The notes: generated from the sequence alone by a model not told the origin. 64,000 nucleotides of DNA from Circinella minor (GCA_016758965.1 JAEPRB010000023.1:239572-303571); one strand, 5' to 3'; shown: positions 23,417-36,753, counted from the stretch's first letter. Translations and numbers: made by a program.

Positions 23417-25225
23417 CAACATAAATAATATTACATCGTTCTCCTCTTCATCCAAGTAACAAAAGCAAAATCACATTCCTAAAACTTCAAGTCTATATGA
23501 TCCATACCATAATAAACAGTAAAACCTGAACCTCACGCTTTTGGCATTAACATCAAATTATGTAATGTACGTACTGTAGTCCATTTTTTTCTAAAAAAAA
23601 AAAAAAAAAAATAGCATGGCACTCTTTCTTGTATATACATATATATATATATAGTCAAAATACAATATGCCGTTGTTATATGTCTTATATTGGCATAATC
23701 CACATTCTATCTTTTTGAACCATCACCTTATTTATTATATATAACAATTACAGTTGTGTTATCGATACATACTTCTACATTATCAATTATAACAATATAT
23801 CTACTTGTGATACATAGAGATGCAGAATGATTGGAAAAAATCCTTTAGTAGCGCACCACAAATATATCGGCAAGGTGCGAATAAAACCTCACGAAAATGG
23901 TTGGAAAACTTCAAGGGTTAAAATTTTCAAGATACACTTCTTCCAAGGCTTTTCAATATCATTTCATAAAAAACAGTAACCAATGCGCTACTATACATTA
24001 TTACAAACTCATTGATATAAATAGATGTCTTTCAACAATTACATCATGAGCAGACACATAAAAAAAAGAAGCAGAGGCAATGACAATACATATGTATACT
24101 CATAACAAGACGAGTCAGTGGTAACTTTATAAAATATAAATATTTATCTATCTTGAAAATAGCTTTTTGGTTTTGTATATTTCTATTTGTATCATAATAA
24201 TCATATAAAAATACACGTTTCTCATTTCTCACGCACAAACATATACGTATTATAATAGCTTCTCAATTTCCAGATTCTTATATCAGTAGATCTACTCACT
24301 TTTGTTTTGATTAATTTGTCATGCCCTGTTTCTCAATAAAATAAAAAAAAAAAAGGTAAGTAGAATCGCTGTATTGTATTTAAGTTTCAGAAGCTTGTTA
24401 CGTACGATAAGAATTTCTTCTTTCTCTGTGTGTGTCTCACTTTCCCCAAGAAGCAAAATTGATTTGATAGTTGTACAAATCCAGAATTGGTGAAGTCTTT
24501 CGCTTATACTTCTTATCCTTTTGGTAAAAGATTTTTTGATTTCTAATGCTTTTTTTTGGGGGGTACGTTTTAGTAACCAATTACTTTTAGAATAAAGTCA
24601 TAACAGCAGTATAAGAAAGACAAAAAAAAATATTATACTTTTTAACACTATTATGATTATCATATGACATTCTTTTTTTGTCAATCATTTGGGTTTTATT
24701 TGAATTGTTGTCTCTACTATAGAAGAGGTAGTAACAAGTTATTATTATTCATAAATATAAGATTAACAAGTGTAAGTTAAATATATAATAAATGAGAGAG
24801 AGAGAGAGGGGGGGGGAAGATAGGTTGTATATATAATTTTTATAGTAAATCATTACCATGACAACAGATTAATCGTTTTGAAACTTTTTATATAAAAGAG
24901 GTTTTGTTGTTGCTATGTCATTATTAAACATTAATAAAGTTTTTATAATAATAATAAAAGAGTAGTATAAAGTAAGTTGTAATTAATGGTATTAATGATA
25001 AATGAATATAAAAATGTATGTATAGTAAACCAAATAAAATGAAAAAGAAAAATAAAAAAGAAGGAATTGGATAAGAAAAGTATTCCTTCAATAAGTTGTA
25101 AGTGTGTTGTTTGTAATAATATAAACAAATGGTGTAAGAATGAAGAGAAAAAGTAAGGGGAAAAGAAAGGGGGGGGGAGAAAAGTTAAAAAGAAATGGGA
25201 TATATATAAATAGGTATATATTTTA
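23417..25225. other. AT-rich intergenic region
   Basis: No gene is supported. It holds an A-run near 23594-23611, a (TA)n tract near 23640, a (GA)n-G8 tract near 24793-24817 and purine-rich sequence near 25140-25190. The part next to 25226 should contain the 3' untranslated region of the minus-strand membrane-protein gene. Confidence 0.5.
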
Positions 25226-26996
25226 TTATTCGATCGACCATCGTTGTGGTGCTGAAGTACCTGACTTTTCTTCTTTATCACCTCCCAAGTGACCCATAGA
25301 GTGTGAAAATGTTAGAGATCCAGTGGCATGAGAAACTAATAAAATTATATATAAATAAAAAGAACAATACAAAAGTCAATCCAAGGGATCAAAAGGAGAG
25401 ATGATTATTATTATTATTATTTTCTTACTGTGATTAATTAAACCATGGTTAAAGTTTCGGACACAGATCATCGATACTGGCACTGTAACCTACAAAAAAA
25501 GACATGTTAAAACAAGACAATTTTTTTTTTTTTTACGCCTTTTATATTTATGAAATTTTTCCAACGTACCAATATTAATACCATATCCACACATACTATA
25601 ATATAATAATTGTATTGATATGAGTTATTTTTTTTATGTCATAATTACATAAAATTTCATCATAAATACTTACAGAAAAACGTCAAGAACGCTTTAGATC
25701 CAACAAACTTTTGAGGTTCTTGAGAAATCTGTACTAAAACATAAATAAAATATCCCATACTGGCCATAGATAGTCCACTAAATATATATAAATGCCATTT
25801 ACGTTCTCGTCTTAACTATATATTAAAATAATAATAATAATAATAATAAGTAATCTTGATAAAAAAAAATATTTGTTTTCTTTTTTAGGCAGGGGAAAAA
25901 AATGGGGTATTTTTTATATTTAAATGTATAGGGTGTTGTTGTAAAGGAGTATATATATATATATATACTTACACCCCAATAAGCAAGTAATAACATTACG
26001 ACAGTAACAAAACAACTTAATACGATATGTTCAATTAATTTATTAACTAATTCTTTAGTTTGTTCTGGAGTATTTGCTTCTGGCCACCATGCAACAATTA
26101 ATAAGGCTAAATATTGTATAGAAAATCCAAGAAAGAAAAAAAAATCAAATTTTAAAAGCATCATAAAAATTTGATACATTTTATAACGATCTATAATATA
26201 TAATAATATATTTTGTTATTATGTTATGCATATTAAAAAAAAACAATTAATATCTCCTTTTATAATTACTTACCTCGCATTGCAAGATCAGCACCAATTT
26301 TTTTATAAATATGCCAACCAAATTCAAGATATAATTTATAAGCTAAAAAGATGAAAATGATACTGCTTATAATCATTAAACATATTTGTGTAATTTCTGC
26401 CCAATTAGAGGCTTCAAGTGAATCTTTTGTAAAAGCAACTGCTAAAGTGACATTGGGATCATCATTTGTATTACTGAATAAAGTAGAAGATTGATGGTAT
26501 TGAATGATTGAATAAGCACTCATACCCACTTCAAATGCTACTAATGCAATTAATTCAATTGTATTCTTTTGACACACCTAAAATAGATATAATATATGAT
26601 AAATATTAATAATAAGTAAAAAGTATAATTAGTTAATTTTCAATATTACTAACCGCATCAATGACAAGAATAACTGTAAATATTTGAGCAATAATAAAAA
26701 GTGTAAAATAAACAAGTAAAGATCGTGCATTTGCATAAACTGTTAAAAGACTTTGACCATAATGAGGTTGATTTAATCGTTGTTGATCAATAATATCAAT
26801 TGTATGAGCATGAGAATTAAATATAACAGCTTCAAATATAATAGCAAGTAATGCTTGAATAATTATATTTATAAAGATAGCTCTAGTCCACCTTGAATCA
26901 CCAAACTAAAAAAAAAAAAAAAATATTATTAGGATAATGTTTTTTTTTTTTTCTTAGTTAACTTTATGAACTTACAATTCGTGTAACAATCCACAT
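25226..26996 (-). CDS. polytopic membrane protein, UPF0658 (Golgi membrane protein)-like
   Basis: Eight exons: 26996-26976, 26905-26654, 26577-26274, 26190-25973, 25815-25674, 25595-25570, 25489-25429 and 25335-25226. All are GT-AG and in phase, giving 377 residues. The start ATG at 26996 opens MWIVTRIFGDSRW, which has an internal-anchor character with no cleavable signal. About seven hydrophobic spans are visible, including [50 protein letters not shown] and the [16 protein letters not shown] stretch. The conserved core is [14 protein letters not shown] then [14 protein letters not shown], which I associate with the fungal UPF0658 Golgi apparatus membrane proteins, of unknown activity. Exon 6 is only 26 nt. 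The soluble His/Ser-rich tail likely faces the cytosol. The family name is moderately certain; being multi-pass is clear. Confidence 0.65.
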
Positions 26997-27364
26997 ATGT
27001 CAAATTATTATACTTTGTTGATTTAAGATATAATTAAATATATTTTGTTTTAAATTGTTCAAATGGTTTACAAATGGTAAAGAAAAAGAAAAAAAAGGGA
27101 AAATTTACAGCAAGTTCATAAGCGAAAGAATGAAAAGAAAAAGAAAAAGAAAGTAAAAAGAAAAAAGGAGAAAGATAGAAAATGTAAGGTAGATCATATG
27201 TAAAATGTGTTATGTATGCGTACGTTATTTATATTGAGCAAAAAGGTATAATACTATTGACGCCGCAAGTTGTATATATATATATAAAATAAAGGGTTTC
27301 TTTTTTTTTTCATGATCACTCTATTCAGGGCAAATACCTTTTTTTTATTTATTTTTTTATTTTT

Positions 27365-29075
27365 TCAATCCTCAAATCGTATACGTGCTTCATAATAAGA
27401 GATCAACTGCAAGTTTAAAATAAATATATCAATAATCTATTGATCATATATTACTATTATCTATTATTTATTTACCTCGCCAGGACATTTTTCATGAAGT
27501 TCTTGTACAACATGTACAGTTTTCTTTCTATTTTGCCTATAATATAATATAATATAATATAATATAATATAATATAATATAATATAATATATATTGTTAT
27601 ATAGAGAGAGAGAGTTAGATAAAAGTCATATTTTACATATATATATATATATATAACTTTTATGTCAAGGGGTTTTTGCTTTTTGTTGAGAGAGAGAGAG
27701 AGGGGGGGTATATTGAATGAGAGAGAGAGAAAAAGAGGAGTGCGGGAATAAGATGGATTCTCCTTACCAGCTAACATAAGCTAAAATTTGGTCAGTGCCT
27801 TCTATTTTTTGTACTAAATGAATTTGTCTCATTTCAAATATCCAATCGGTTTTATCAGTAGGAAATTCTGTATCATAAGCTAATTCAAATCCTTGATTTC
27901 TTAATGAATAATGTAAATCTTCATTTGTTATCTTATTGTTTTTAATTCGTTCAATATATTCTTTTTGTTTAAAAGAGAGTGTTGATTTATTCTTTTCTTT
28001 ATCTGTTGTAGTTGTAGTGATAACTGTTGGTGCATTACTAGGTTTTTCTTTATGTTTTGACCAATAATCAATACATATCTTGGGACAATCCCTGAAAAAA
28101 AAAAGAGAGAGAGAGTTAAGGTTGAGAGAGAATGGAGTTTAAATCAAATAAAATAACTTACTGATGAATACTACTAGAAGGTTCCCATGTATTAAATTTA
28201 TGAGGATATCCAACCCATTTAATTTCATATTTAACAACCATATTCTAAAAAAATATATATTATATATTATAAATATTCATCTTATATATTCTATATATTA
28301 GTTTTCCCCCTTTTTATATAATAACTTACTCTGTATATTTTATGACCTAAAATGGATTCTACTTCATATTTTTCATCATTGTTACTTCCATCAAGTTCAT
28401 CTTCTTCTTGTCTTTTCTTTTTTGATTGTTGTTTTGTTGCTTTTTTTTTAGGTTTTACTATTTTTCGACGTTTATTTGAACCTCTACTACTATTACTTTC
28501 TGTTTGAACTGAATCTGAATCAATAACTAATGGATTCTTTGATGTATTACTTTCTATAAATAAATCTTCATCATTCATAATTGATCGAAAATTAAAATCC
28601 ATATCTTCAGTATCCATATAATGTCGATCGTTACTGCTATTATTATTAACACGTGTTGAACTGTTACTATCGTTAACATTTGAAATAACTGCCTTATCGT
28701 CACTATTACATTCTTTTTCTTCAGTTATATCTCGAAATGGTCTTTCAGAATTGTTGTTATTATAAGTTGACCTTTTCATAATCTATAATATAAATGTTCT
28801 TTAATATCATGTCTCCTTTTTGTTTTTGTTCATTAAAAGAAAGAAAAACAAACCTTTTCTCTAGAATTGTGTTCTTCTTCTTCTTCTTCTTCTTCTTCTT
28901 CTTCTTCGATTAAATTGACGTGATCATTTGTTCCTTTTAAATTATGTTCACTTGAATTTTGACCATGTCGTGACATAGTATGTCTTCGTCTAAATCGTTG
29001 GTCCCTGCCATCAAAATGTTTATTTGAAACTTGAGTTGTTTCAGTTAAAGAAGATTCTTTTGCAGAAACAGTCAT
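27365..29075 (-). CDS. HP1-type chromodomain and chromo-shadow-domain protein
   Basis: Six exons: 29075-28854, 28782-28330, 28244-28162, 28091-27768, 27536-27476 and 27406-27365, all in phase, 394 residues. The first intron has a GTTTGT donor. Residues about 213-268 form the chromodomain: YEVESILGHKIYR, KWVGY and NTWEPSSSI, keeping the aromatic cage positions that read methylated histone H3 lysine 9. Residues 334-394 form the chromo-shadow domain: DWIFEMRQIHLV, YVSW, and the end GELISYYEARIRFED. This is the dimerisation platform that recruits silencing partners. The N-terminal about 210 residues are long and disordered-looking for an HP1, with an acidic run of twelve glutamates encoded by a GAA repeat and a basic KRRKIVKPKKK patch before the chromodomain. 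It is inferred to be a nuclear heterochromatin protein, the Swi6/HP1 counterpart. Confidence 0.92.
27540..27590. repeat. (AATAT)n microsatellite in an intron of the HP1-like gene
   Basis: About ten tandem copies of a pentamer lie immediately upstream of the acceptor of exon 5. The same intron also holds TA and GA tracts (27635-27655, 27690-27735), so it is mostly simple repeat. Confidence 0.85.
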
Positions 29076-29313
29076 TCTTGTTTGGTTTTAAACACAATGT
29101 AATATGTGTATTAAGAGGGGGGGGGCGTATATGAATATTTCTTGAAAAAAAAACTTCTTAAATAATAATAATAATAATAGTAATAAAAAAAGGTGCGTAT
29201 TTAATGGCATTGATCAAAAATTATTTTTACCCCATAAAAAAAAAAAAAAAAATTAGAGTCGCGCAGACGCGTCTATATATATATATATATATATAAAACG
29301 CGTTTTATTTATT

Positions 29314-31342
29314 TTATGAAGAGATGGGAATACTAATATAAGGAGCAGCTAATCCTTGATTTGAAGCACTATTCACTAAATCTATCAATTCTACTTTTTG
29401 TTCCAATCGTTTTTCTCGACGTTGAATACCTCCTTCAAATAATTTCATTTCAGCTTCAGTTCGAGGTATAGCTTTAGGTATTCGAACAGGAATATGTTCT
29501 TTATCAATAGCAACAATTGTGAAAAATGCATCATTTGTAAAATGTGTTTCACCTGTTTGTAAATTTTCTATTTTTAAAATACTATCAAGTTAATAATATT
29601 TTCATTACAAAAAATAAATAAATAAAAAAATTGATTTATTTACCAGCTTCCATGCTCACATAGATTTCCATAGAAGATGAATAAGCTCGAGATACAATTG
29701 AACGAATAGTAACTACATCACCAACATGTGTAGGTGTTACAAATGAAAGTGAATCGATACTAATAATATGTTTTGTTTTAGTGAGATGTATATACTACAA
29801 AACCCCCCCTCTCCCCGACTATTTATATTTTACATGTACCTTGCTGTTAATAAATAGGCCCGAGTTAATCGATTCGCACTAGCCAAAGCACATTGTTCAA
29901 GCCATTGAATAACAACTCCTCCAAATGTTATATTAAGAGTATTTGCATGTTGAGGCATAACTAATTCAACCATTTCTGCAAATGTGGTTTCCATAGGTGC
30001 TTCAAGAAATGGAAGTTGCATTACTGGATCCATTGAATAACGTTTTCTTCTTTTTCGTTTTTCTTTTTGTTGTTGATCATCTTGAACTGTCAACTGTTGA
30101 CTTTGTTCATTTTTATTTGTATTTATACTTGTATTAGAAGGTTCTTCTGGTTCGATTTGTATAGTAGTCGTTTCACTTGATGGTTCTTCTTCTTCCTGTT
30201 CTCCTTCACTATATACACCACTATTCGCTGTATTACTACTTAAACTACTATACAATTGTTGTTGTTTTTTCTCTGTTGATTCATCAATAGAAGGTCGTGG
30301 TTGAAATGCTGGATGAGATTTAATAGCTGCTATATGTTGATGAGCATGTTCTCTAAGACCCTGAGACCAGTCACGCATTAAATCACGTATACTTTGTAAA
30401 TCAGGTTTCTTTTTTTCCTTTAATCGTGATTGTCGACGCTTTTCAGCCATTTCATATCGTTTTTTTTCCATATCAGAATTAGGTGTAAGTCCAGGAACAG
30501 ACGTGGGACGATGTTCAACCCATTTAATTCCTAAATAAGTTTTTGGTTGTGGTCTAGGTGATAAAGCAACAAATGTTAAATAGGCATGTGCTACGAAAAA
30601 TCGTTCTCCTGTTAATGGTGTATAAGCTTCTACTTTGACTCCAACTTCCATTGATGTTCGCCATGATTTATTAACAGATGCTTGAATTGTTAACTATATG
30701 TATATAATATTATAGTTGGATAGTTTTCTTAGTTGATGATATAATATATATATATATATATTGTCTCAAAAATCAACTTACAATATCTCCATCTTTTACT
30801 GGATGCAAAAAAGCAACATCATCAATAGACCGAGTCACCTATCATGTTATGTAATTTTAGCTTTTTTTTTTTTTTTTGGTTTCTTGCCATAGAGATAACC
30901 CTTCACTATCATTATAATTACCGAAGGTGAAGAAGCATGTCGTTTAGCAGCTATACCAGCTGCAATATCAACCCAAGCCATGATAGAACCTGCTCTACAT
31001 AGTCCCTGATATAATGTAAATTGTATTTGTTAATTTTCTTTTTTTTTTCTTACAAGTGAACAAACATTTTCAATGCATTAAAAGAAAGTAAATCGTTTTT
31101 TAACTTTCATTTTTCCTCATAATAAATAAATAATAACATACTTTGACATTACAATGGTGTGGAGAAATAATTTCAGTCATTGTGACACGGCTTTCATGAG
31201 CGGGTTTTGCTTCTACTCTTACATTACCAGCACGAGTATAAGGATCAGGTAATAAAAGTGGGAAAATGGGTTCAGCAATAAAAAAAATAAATTTCACCCA
31301 AAGGGTACGTATTAATTCATAAACACTTGTAAAAAGTCGCAT
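29314..31342 (-). CDS. acyl-CoA thioesterase with two hotdog domains (ACOT7/BACH-like)
   Basis: Six exons: 31342-31142, 31005-30922, 30838-30782, 30693-29840, 29759-29644 and 29567-29314, all in phase, 521 residues. I chose the ATG at 31342 because the longer frame upstream is only the translation of a 30-base homopolymer. Residues about 13-32 are hydrophobic and may anchor the protein. Hotdog 1 (about 50-190) contains ISPHHCN, GSIMAWVDIAAGIAA, DVAFLHPVKDGD and FVAHAYLTFVAL. Hotdog 2 (about 355-470) contains MPQHANTLNITFGG, WLEQCALASANR, SLSFVTPTHVGDVVTI and DAFFTIVAID. The N-to-G stretches with a following Asp or Glu are the usual catalytic elements. The enzyme hydrolyses acyl-CoA to free acid and CoA. 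The two domains are separated by about 150 residues rich in charged and Gln/Ser sequence, longer than usual. It lies divergently from LEU5, with about 620 bp shared between the starts. Confidence 0.87.
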
Positions 31343-31960
31343 GGTATTATAACCATGATCTGAGTGAATGAGAGATACAGAAAACAAAAAAAAAAAAAAA
31401 AAAAAAAAAAAAAGGAGAGAGAGAGCTTCCAAAGATAATAATTTGACCTGTGAATTGAATAGAGTTTATATATGCAAAAAAAAAAAAAAAAAACTAACAC
31501 CTTTTTTTTTTCTATAGATTATATATATTAATTAAAGTCTAATATGATTTCAAAAAGTGGGATGACGTATATGCAACCATATCATGATAATATGAACTAA
31601 TAATAAAAAATGAATAAGCCGTTTCTATGGTAACCATGCTCTTTTCTCATCCAAAAAAAAGAAGATTTTGGTTTCCATGAAAATTTATAATATTTCTAAT
31701 TCACGAGGTGAGATATGAAGTATATATAACTTATAAGTGCATAAGCCAAAACCAAATCTATCGGAACAAGGGTAATATTTTTTCAGTTTTTTTTTCGCAT
31801 TTTGCATAATCTCAACTGAGTGAAAAAAAAAAAAAAAAGTCAGAGGAGTTACAAGCCTTTCCCACCCCCAAACCTCTCTCACGTTTCGTTCTATTATACC
31901 ATACTTTATTTCTTTTGTCAAAAAAAAAAAAAAAAAAAGAAAAAGAAAAACGTAATAGTA
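31343..31960. promoter_or_regulatory. shared divergent upstream region of the thioesterase and LEU5-like genes
   Basis: The thioesterase starts leftward at 31342 and the carrier rightward at 31961. The 618 bases between hold A homopolymers at about 31386-31413, 31475-31492, 31821-31836 and 31921-31938. These are of the kind that exclude nucleosomes in fungal promoters. Both products concern coenzyme A, so co-regulation is possible but unproven. Confidence 0.45.
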
Positions 31961-32556
31961 ATGACAAATGGTAAAGAGAGACGTCAACGTACTCAGAATC
32001 TCGACTATGTAATACGTTCTGCAATTGCTGGTGGTGTTGCAGGTTGTGTGGTAAATTGAATATAACTCTTTTTTTTTTCTCTTTTCTTCTTCATTCAATT
32101 GTATATAAATAATGGGTTAAATAAATAAAACTTTGAAATGGTTATTCGTTTGTTGTTCTTGTTATGAAATTAGGCTAAAACAGCTATCGCACCATTAGAT
32201 CGAGTCAAGATTCTTTTTCAAGCACAAAATCCAGCGTTTGAAAAATATTCAGGTAAAAAAAAAAAAAAACAAAAACAAAAAAAGAGAGGTCTATTATATT
32301 CTTAATAATATTCTTAATAATATTAATATAATGCCATGTTTTTAAAATTATATATTATTAGGAACGTTCACGGGAGCTTTTAAAGCTGGTCGGGAAATCA
32401 TCAAACATACAGGTGTAATGGGTCTTTTCCAAGGTCACTCTGTAACGTTATTACGAATTTTCCCATACGCATCCATAAAATTTGTAGCTTTGGAACAATT
32501 TCGAGCAGTAAGTAAAAAAAAAAAAAAGTCGGATTATTGTTATTGCTTCGATTTGA

Positions 32557-32593
<37 letters not shown>

Positions 32594-33538
32594 GATATAT
32601 TTTTTATATAGTCGCAGATACTTATCTTTTTTTTTATCTATTATTATAATTAATATCCAGATATTGATGCCTAGCAAAGTCAAAGAAACAGCAACAAGAC
32701 AATTTTTCGCAGGTTCATTTGCAGGTAAATACTATATAATGATAACTACATCCCATAATAATAATAAAATAACTATTACTAAGCAACAACAATAACAATA
32801 ACATTATATACAGGTATAACATGTGTTATATTTACTTATCCATTGGATCTTGTACGTGTTCGAATGGCCTATGTTGTCAAACAAGAAAATCGAGGACGAC
32901 CTTCATTAGTTGAAACGTGTAGCCAAATATATAAGGAACCTGCTGCTGCATCTTATTCCAAAATATTAAATTTTTATCGAGGATTTTTTCCTACAGTGGC
33001 AGGTATCATTCCATATGCTGGCGTATCTTTTGGAGCTTATCATATCATTACCAATATTTTTCGATTTGATCCTATTATTTCCCCTTATACTCGTGCAAAT
33101 TTACAAAGTATAGGTCCTAATGATAGACGTATGAAAGAAAAACCACCATTGAAAGCATGGGCTGAATTAATATGTGGTGGTGTTTCTGGATTAATTGCTC
33201 AAACATGCAGTTATCCATTGGAGGTATGTTGGATTGGATTACTTTTTTTTTATAGATATGTATTAGATATACTGATTTATATATATATATATATATATAT
33301 ATTATGTAACATGAATGGAAAAAAAATATAGGTAACTCGACGGCGAATGCAAGTTAGTGGATTACTCCATCCAGATAAATTTGTAAAATTTATGGATACA
33401 GCTAAATTAATCTATCAGTCTAAAGGAATTAAAGGATTTTATGTTGGATTAACTATTGGATATGTCAAAGTTTTTCCTATGACGGGAGTAAGCTTTTTAG
33501 TTTACGAACGGATGAAAATCTTATTCGACATTGATTAA
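31961..33538 (+). CDS. LEU5: mitochondrial carrier, LEU5/SLC25A42-type coenzyme A transporter
   Basis: Six exons: 31961-32050, 32174-32252, 32362-32507, 32661-32724, 32814-33223 and 33332-33538. All are in phase, giving 331 residues, the usual carrier length. All three carrier repeats are present, with their signature motifs [14 protein letters not shown] and PLEVTRRR. Repeat 1 opens AIAGGVAGC and ends [21 protein letters not shown]. Repeat 2 ends [20 protein letters not shown], and repeat 3 ends [20 protein letters not shown]. These matrix-loop and even-helix sequences match the branch with yeast Leu5 and human SLC25A42/SLC25A16, which supply the mitochondrial matrix with CoA (SLC25A42 exchanging it for adenine nucleotides). 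The protein sits in the inner membrane. It is followed in the same direction by ATM1. Transport substrate is inferred from family. Confidence 0.88.
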
Positions 33539-34342
33539 AGTCTATTATTTATTAATATCGAAAAAGTTTTATATGGATACACAATATTATTATTATTACT
33601 ATTACTTTCCCCTCCCCCCACACACATACACACTGGACCTATTGGTTTGTTTCTTTTATGTTATGACTCAAATTTATTCAACATGTCTATTTTTTTTTTT
33701 ACCACTAGAATTGTATATTGTATAGTCATTATTAGGCTCCCCCCTCCCTTTTTTTTTTTTACAAGAATAATTTTATAATCATTCAAGTTTTTTAAAATAC
33801 TATTTTTTTTTTCAAACGTCTACGTATTTAATATTCCTTTTTTTTTTATAAGAATTTCAATTGTTGATGGATAGTCAATTATAAAAAAAAAAAAAAAACA
33901 ATATTTTCATTTTTGCTTGTTAATATAAATACATGACAAATGTAAAACAATGAAAAAATTAAAATGGGTTATCTGATCAAAACCATCTTTTGTGACACAG
34001 GCACACTATGCTCTGGTGGGGGGGCCACTTTACAGATGTTTTGATTAATTTTCAAATTTCACCGAGTCAAAATTTCTTTGAGCAGGCACATTGTGCGCAA
34101 TCTAAAGATAAGGTAGATTTACTGGTCGGACCCTGGCAATTTTTTTTTTCGTATTTGGGGGGGAAGAGGGAAATGATGGTAACGTGGAGATGGAAGAAAT
34201 GGAGAATAATTAACCTTTTTTTTTTCTACCTTTTCTTTTTTTTAATACGCATATTTTTTTTTAAAAAAAGTTATAAAAGTAAAAAAAGAAAAAACTCTCT
34301 TTTTTTTTTTTTTGTTTTTTGGGTTCCTTTCTTTTTAACAAA
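33539..34342. other. intergenic region between LEU5 and ATM1
   Basis: Presumed 3' untranslated region of LEU5 and promoter of ATM1. It is rich in T and A homopolymers, with a G8 run near 34018-34025. No other gene is supported; the open frame at 34008-34391 is mostly homopolymer translation running into ATM1. Confidence 0.5.
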
Positions 34343-35856
34343 ATGCTACCGAGGCTATCACTTTCCTGCTTTCGAGCAGTTCGGCCAGTAGGTAGTAATA
34401 TTAATAATTTTACAACACCTACTCGACGATTGCAAAGTACTATTGTATTTTCACGTTCGCTTAATAATCCACCTGTCTCTTCAACGATCCGACCTTCTAT
34501 TTCTTCAAGTCCATTACTTCGTCGCGCATTTTCCATTCAAAGACCTTTATTTCAAGAAACAAAACAACAAGTGAATAAAAAAGTCGAAACAGTAACAACA
34601 AAAACGCCCAAGAATGAAACAATCAAACAACGGAATGCCACTGACTGGGCCATTATTCGTCAACTCATGAAATATGTATGGCCTAAAAATGATACCAATG
34701 TCAAAACACGCGTCGTGATTGCTCTTTCACTTTTAGTGGGAGGCAAACTATTAAATGTTGAAGTCCCCTTTTTTTTCAAAGAAGTCATTGATTCATTGGG
34801 TACAAGTTTTCCTGCTGACGCTACTTATTGGGCCGTCTGTGGTGCTGCTGTTATTGGTTATGGTTTAGCACGTTTAGGTGCTAGTGCTTTTCAAGAACTT
34901 CGTAATGCTGTATTTGCTACTGTGGCTCAAAAAGCCATTCGACGGGTCGCATTAAACGTATTTGCTCATTTACATCGATTGGATTTAAGTTTCCATTTAA
35001 CTCGACAAACGGGTGGTCTTAACCGTGCTATTGATCGTGGTACTAAAGGTATTAGCTTTTTGTTAAGTTCGATTGTGTTTCATATCTTACCTACTGCATT
35101 GGAAATTTCTATGGTGTGTGGTATTTTGGCCTACAAATTTGGTACTCCTTATGCAGCTGTAACATTTACTACGATTGTGGCCTATACTGCATTTACGGTG
35201 GCAACAACAGCATGGCGTACCGAATTTCGAAAACAAGCCAATGCAGCGGATAACGAGGCAGCTACCAAGGCTGTAGATTCTTTAATTAATTTTGAAGCTG
35301 TCAAGTATTTTAATAATGAAAAGTTTGAAGCGGATCAATATGATAAACCACTTCAAAAATATGAAAATGCATCTCTCAAAGTAGCCTCCAGTTTGGCTGC
35401 TTTAAATGCTGGACAAAATGCTATTTTCAGTACATCATTGACAGTCATGATGTTCCTTTCAGCTCAAGGAGTATTGGATGGTACAATGACAGTGGGTGAT
35501 GTTGTCATGGTGAATCAATTGGTATTTCAATTATCTATGCCACTTAACTTTTTGGGATCTGTTTACCGTGAATTACGACAATCATTAATTGATATGGATA
35601 CTATGTTTAATTTGGAAAATCAAAACGCCCTTATCCAAGATGCGCCGGACGCCAAGGATTTAGTTTTCAAGGGTGGTGAAATTCGTTTTGAAAATGTTGT
35701 ATTCGGATATCATCCAGATCGACCTATTTTGAATAATGTTAGCTTTACTGTCAATGCAGGTGAAAAGGCTGCTTTTGTTGGACCAAGCGGTTGTGGGTAA
35801 GTTAAAAATTAATGTTTTATGTGTATTCATTTTTCTTTATAAGGCGGGGAGGAGTA

Positions 35857-35889
<33 letters not shown>

Positions 35890-36753
35890 TCAATTCGAAA
35901 AAAAAAATATGTGTTTCTTTTTTTACTATAGTAAATCTACCATTTTACGTCTTTTATTCCGTTTCTATGACCCTCAATCTGGAAATATTTATATTGATGG
36001 ACAAAATATCAAGGATATTAAATTGGATAGTTTACGTAAAGCAATTGGCGTTGTTCCACAAGATACAAGTTTATTCAATAATACTATTTTATATAATGTA
36101 CAATATGGTCGTATTGAAGCTAATCGAGATGAAGTTTATCAAGCTGCAAAACGTGCAGAAATTCATGATGTTATTATGAGTTTACCAGATAAATATGAAA
36201 CGAAGGTTGGTGAACGTGGTCTTATGCTTTCAGGTAAATTATTATATATATATATATGGTGTTGCTTCTATGTAAAAGGAAGAATAAAAAAAAAAAAAAA
36301 AAGAGAGAGAGGGAGAAAAATTAACATAAATGTATATAATTTTTAGGTGGTGAAAAACAACGTGTATCATTAGCACGTACACTTCTTAAGAATCCAAAAA
36401 TTTTGTTTTTGGATGAAGCTACTTCAGCATTGGATACCCATACAGAACAATCATTACTTACGAATTTCCGAAATATATTGCGTGATACTGGTATGACAAG
36501 TTTCCATATCGCTCATAGATTAAGAACAATCCGAGATGCTGGTATGTAAAATAAAAATACGCAACAAAACACCGCAACAACAACAACAAGGTGTATTTAC
36601 AATAGACTAAATATATTATATTTTTTATATATAGATGAAATTTTTGTACTTAAAGATGGATCTATTGTTGAATCAGGCTCTCATGAAAAGTTATTAAAGA
36701 CAGAACATAGTGTATATAAGGAAATGTGGGATCGTCAAGAAAAACTTCATTAA
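34343..36753 (+). CDS. ATM1: mitochondrial ABC half-transporter ATM1
   Basis: Four exons: 34343-35796, 35932-36233, 36347-36541 and 36635-36753, in phase, 689 residues. The ATG at 34343 opens an Arg/Ser/Leu-rich, acid-poor leader (about 75 residues) typical of mitochondrial import. A six-helix membrane domain follows, from about residue 120 to 410, with the conserved [21 protein letters not shown] coupling region and [10 protein letters not shown]. The nucleotide-binding domain has Walker A GPSGCGKST (split by intron 1 after its second Gly), Q-loop VPQDTSLFN, signature LSGGEKQRV, Walker [13 protein letters not shown] and switch His in IAHRL. ATM1 works as a homodimer in the inner membrane. 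It exports a glutathione-linked sulfur or Fe-S precursor needed for cytosolic and nuclear iron-sulfur proteins. Identification is firm. Confidence 0.96.

Noticed and set aside
27472..27777. Open frame over the (AATAT)n and GA tracts
   Set aside because: It translates an intron of the HP1-like gene; the true exon 5 there is read in another frame.
34008..34391. Open frame just upstream of ATM1
   Set aside because: Mostly Phe and Lys from homopolymers, and it overlaps the ATM1 start in a different frame.
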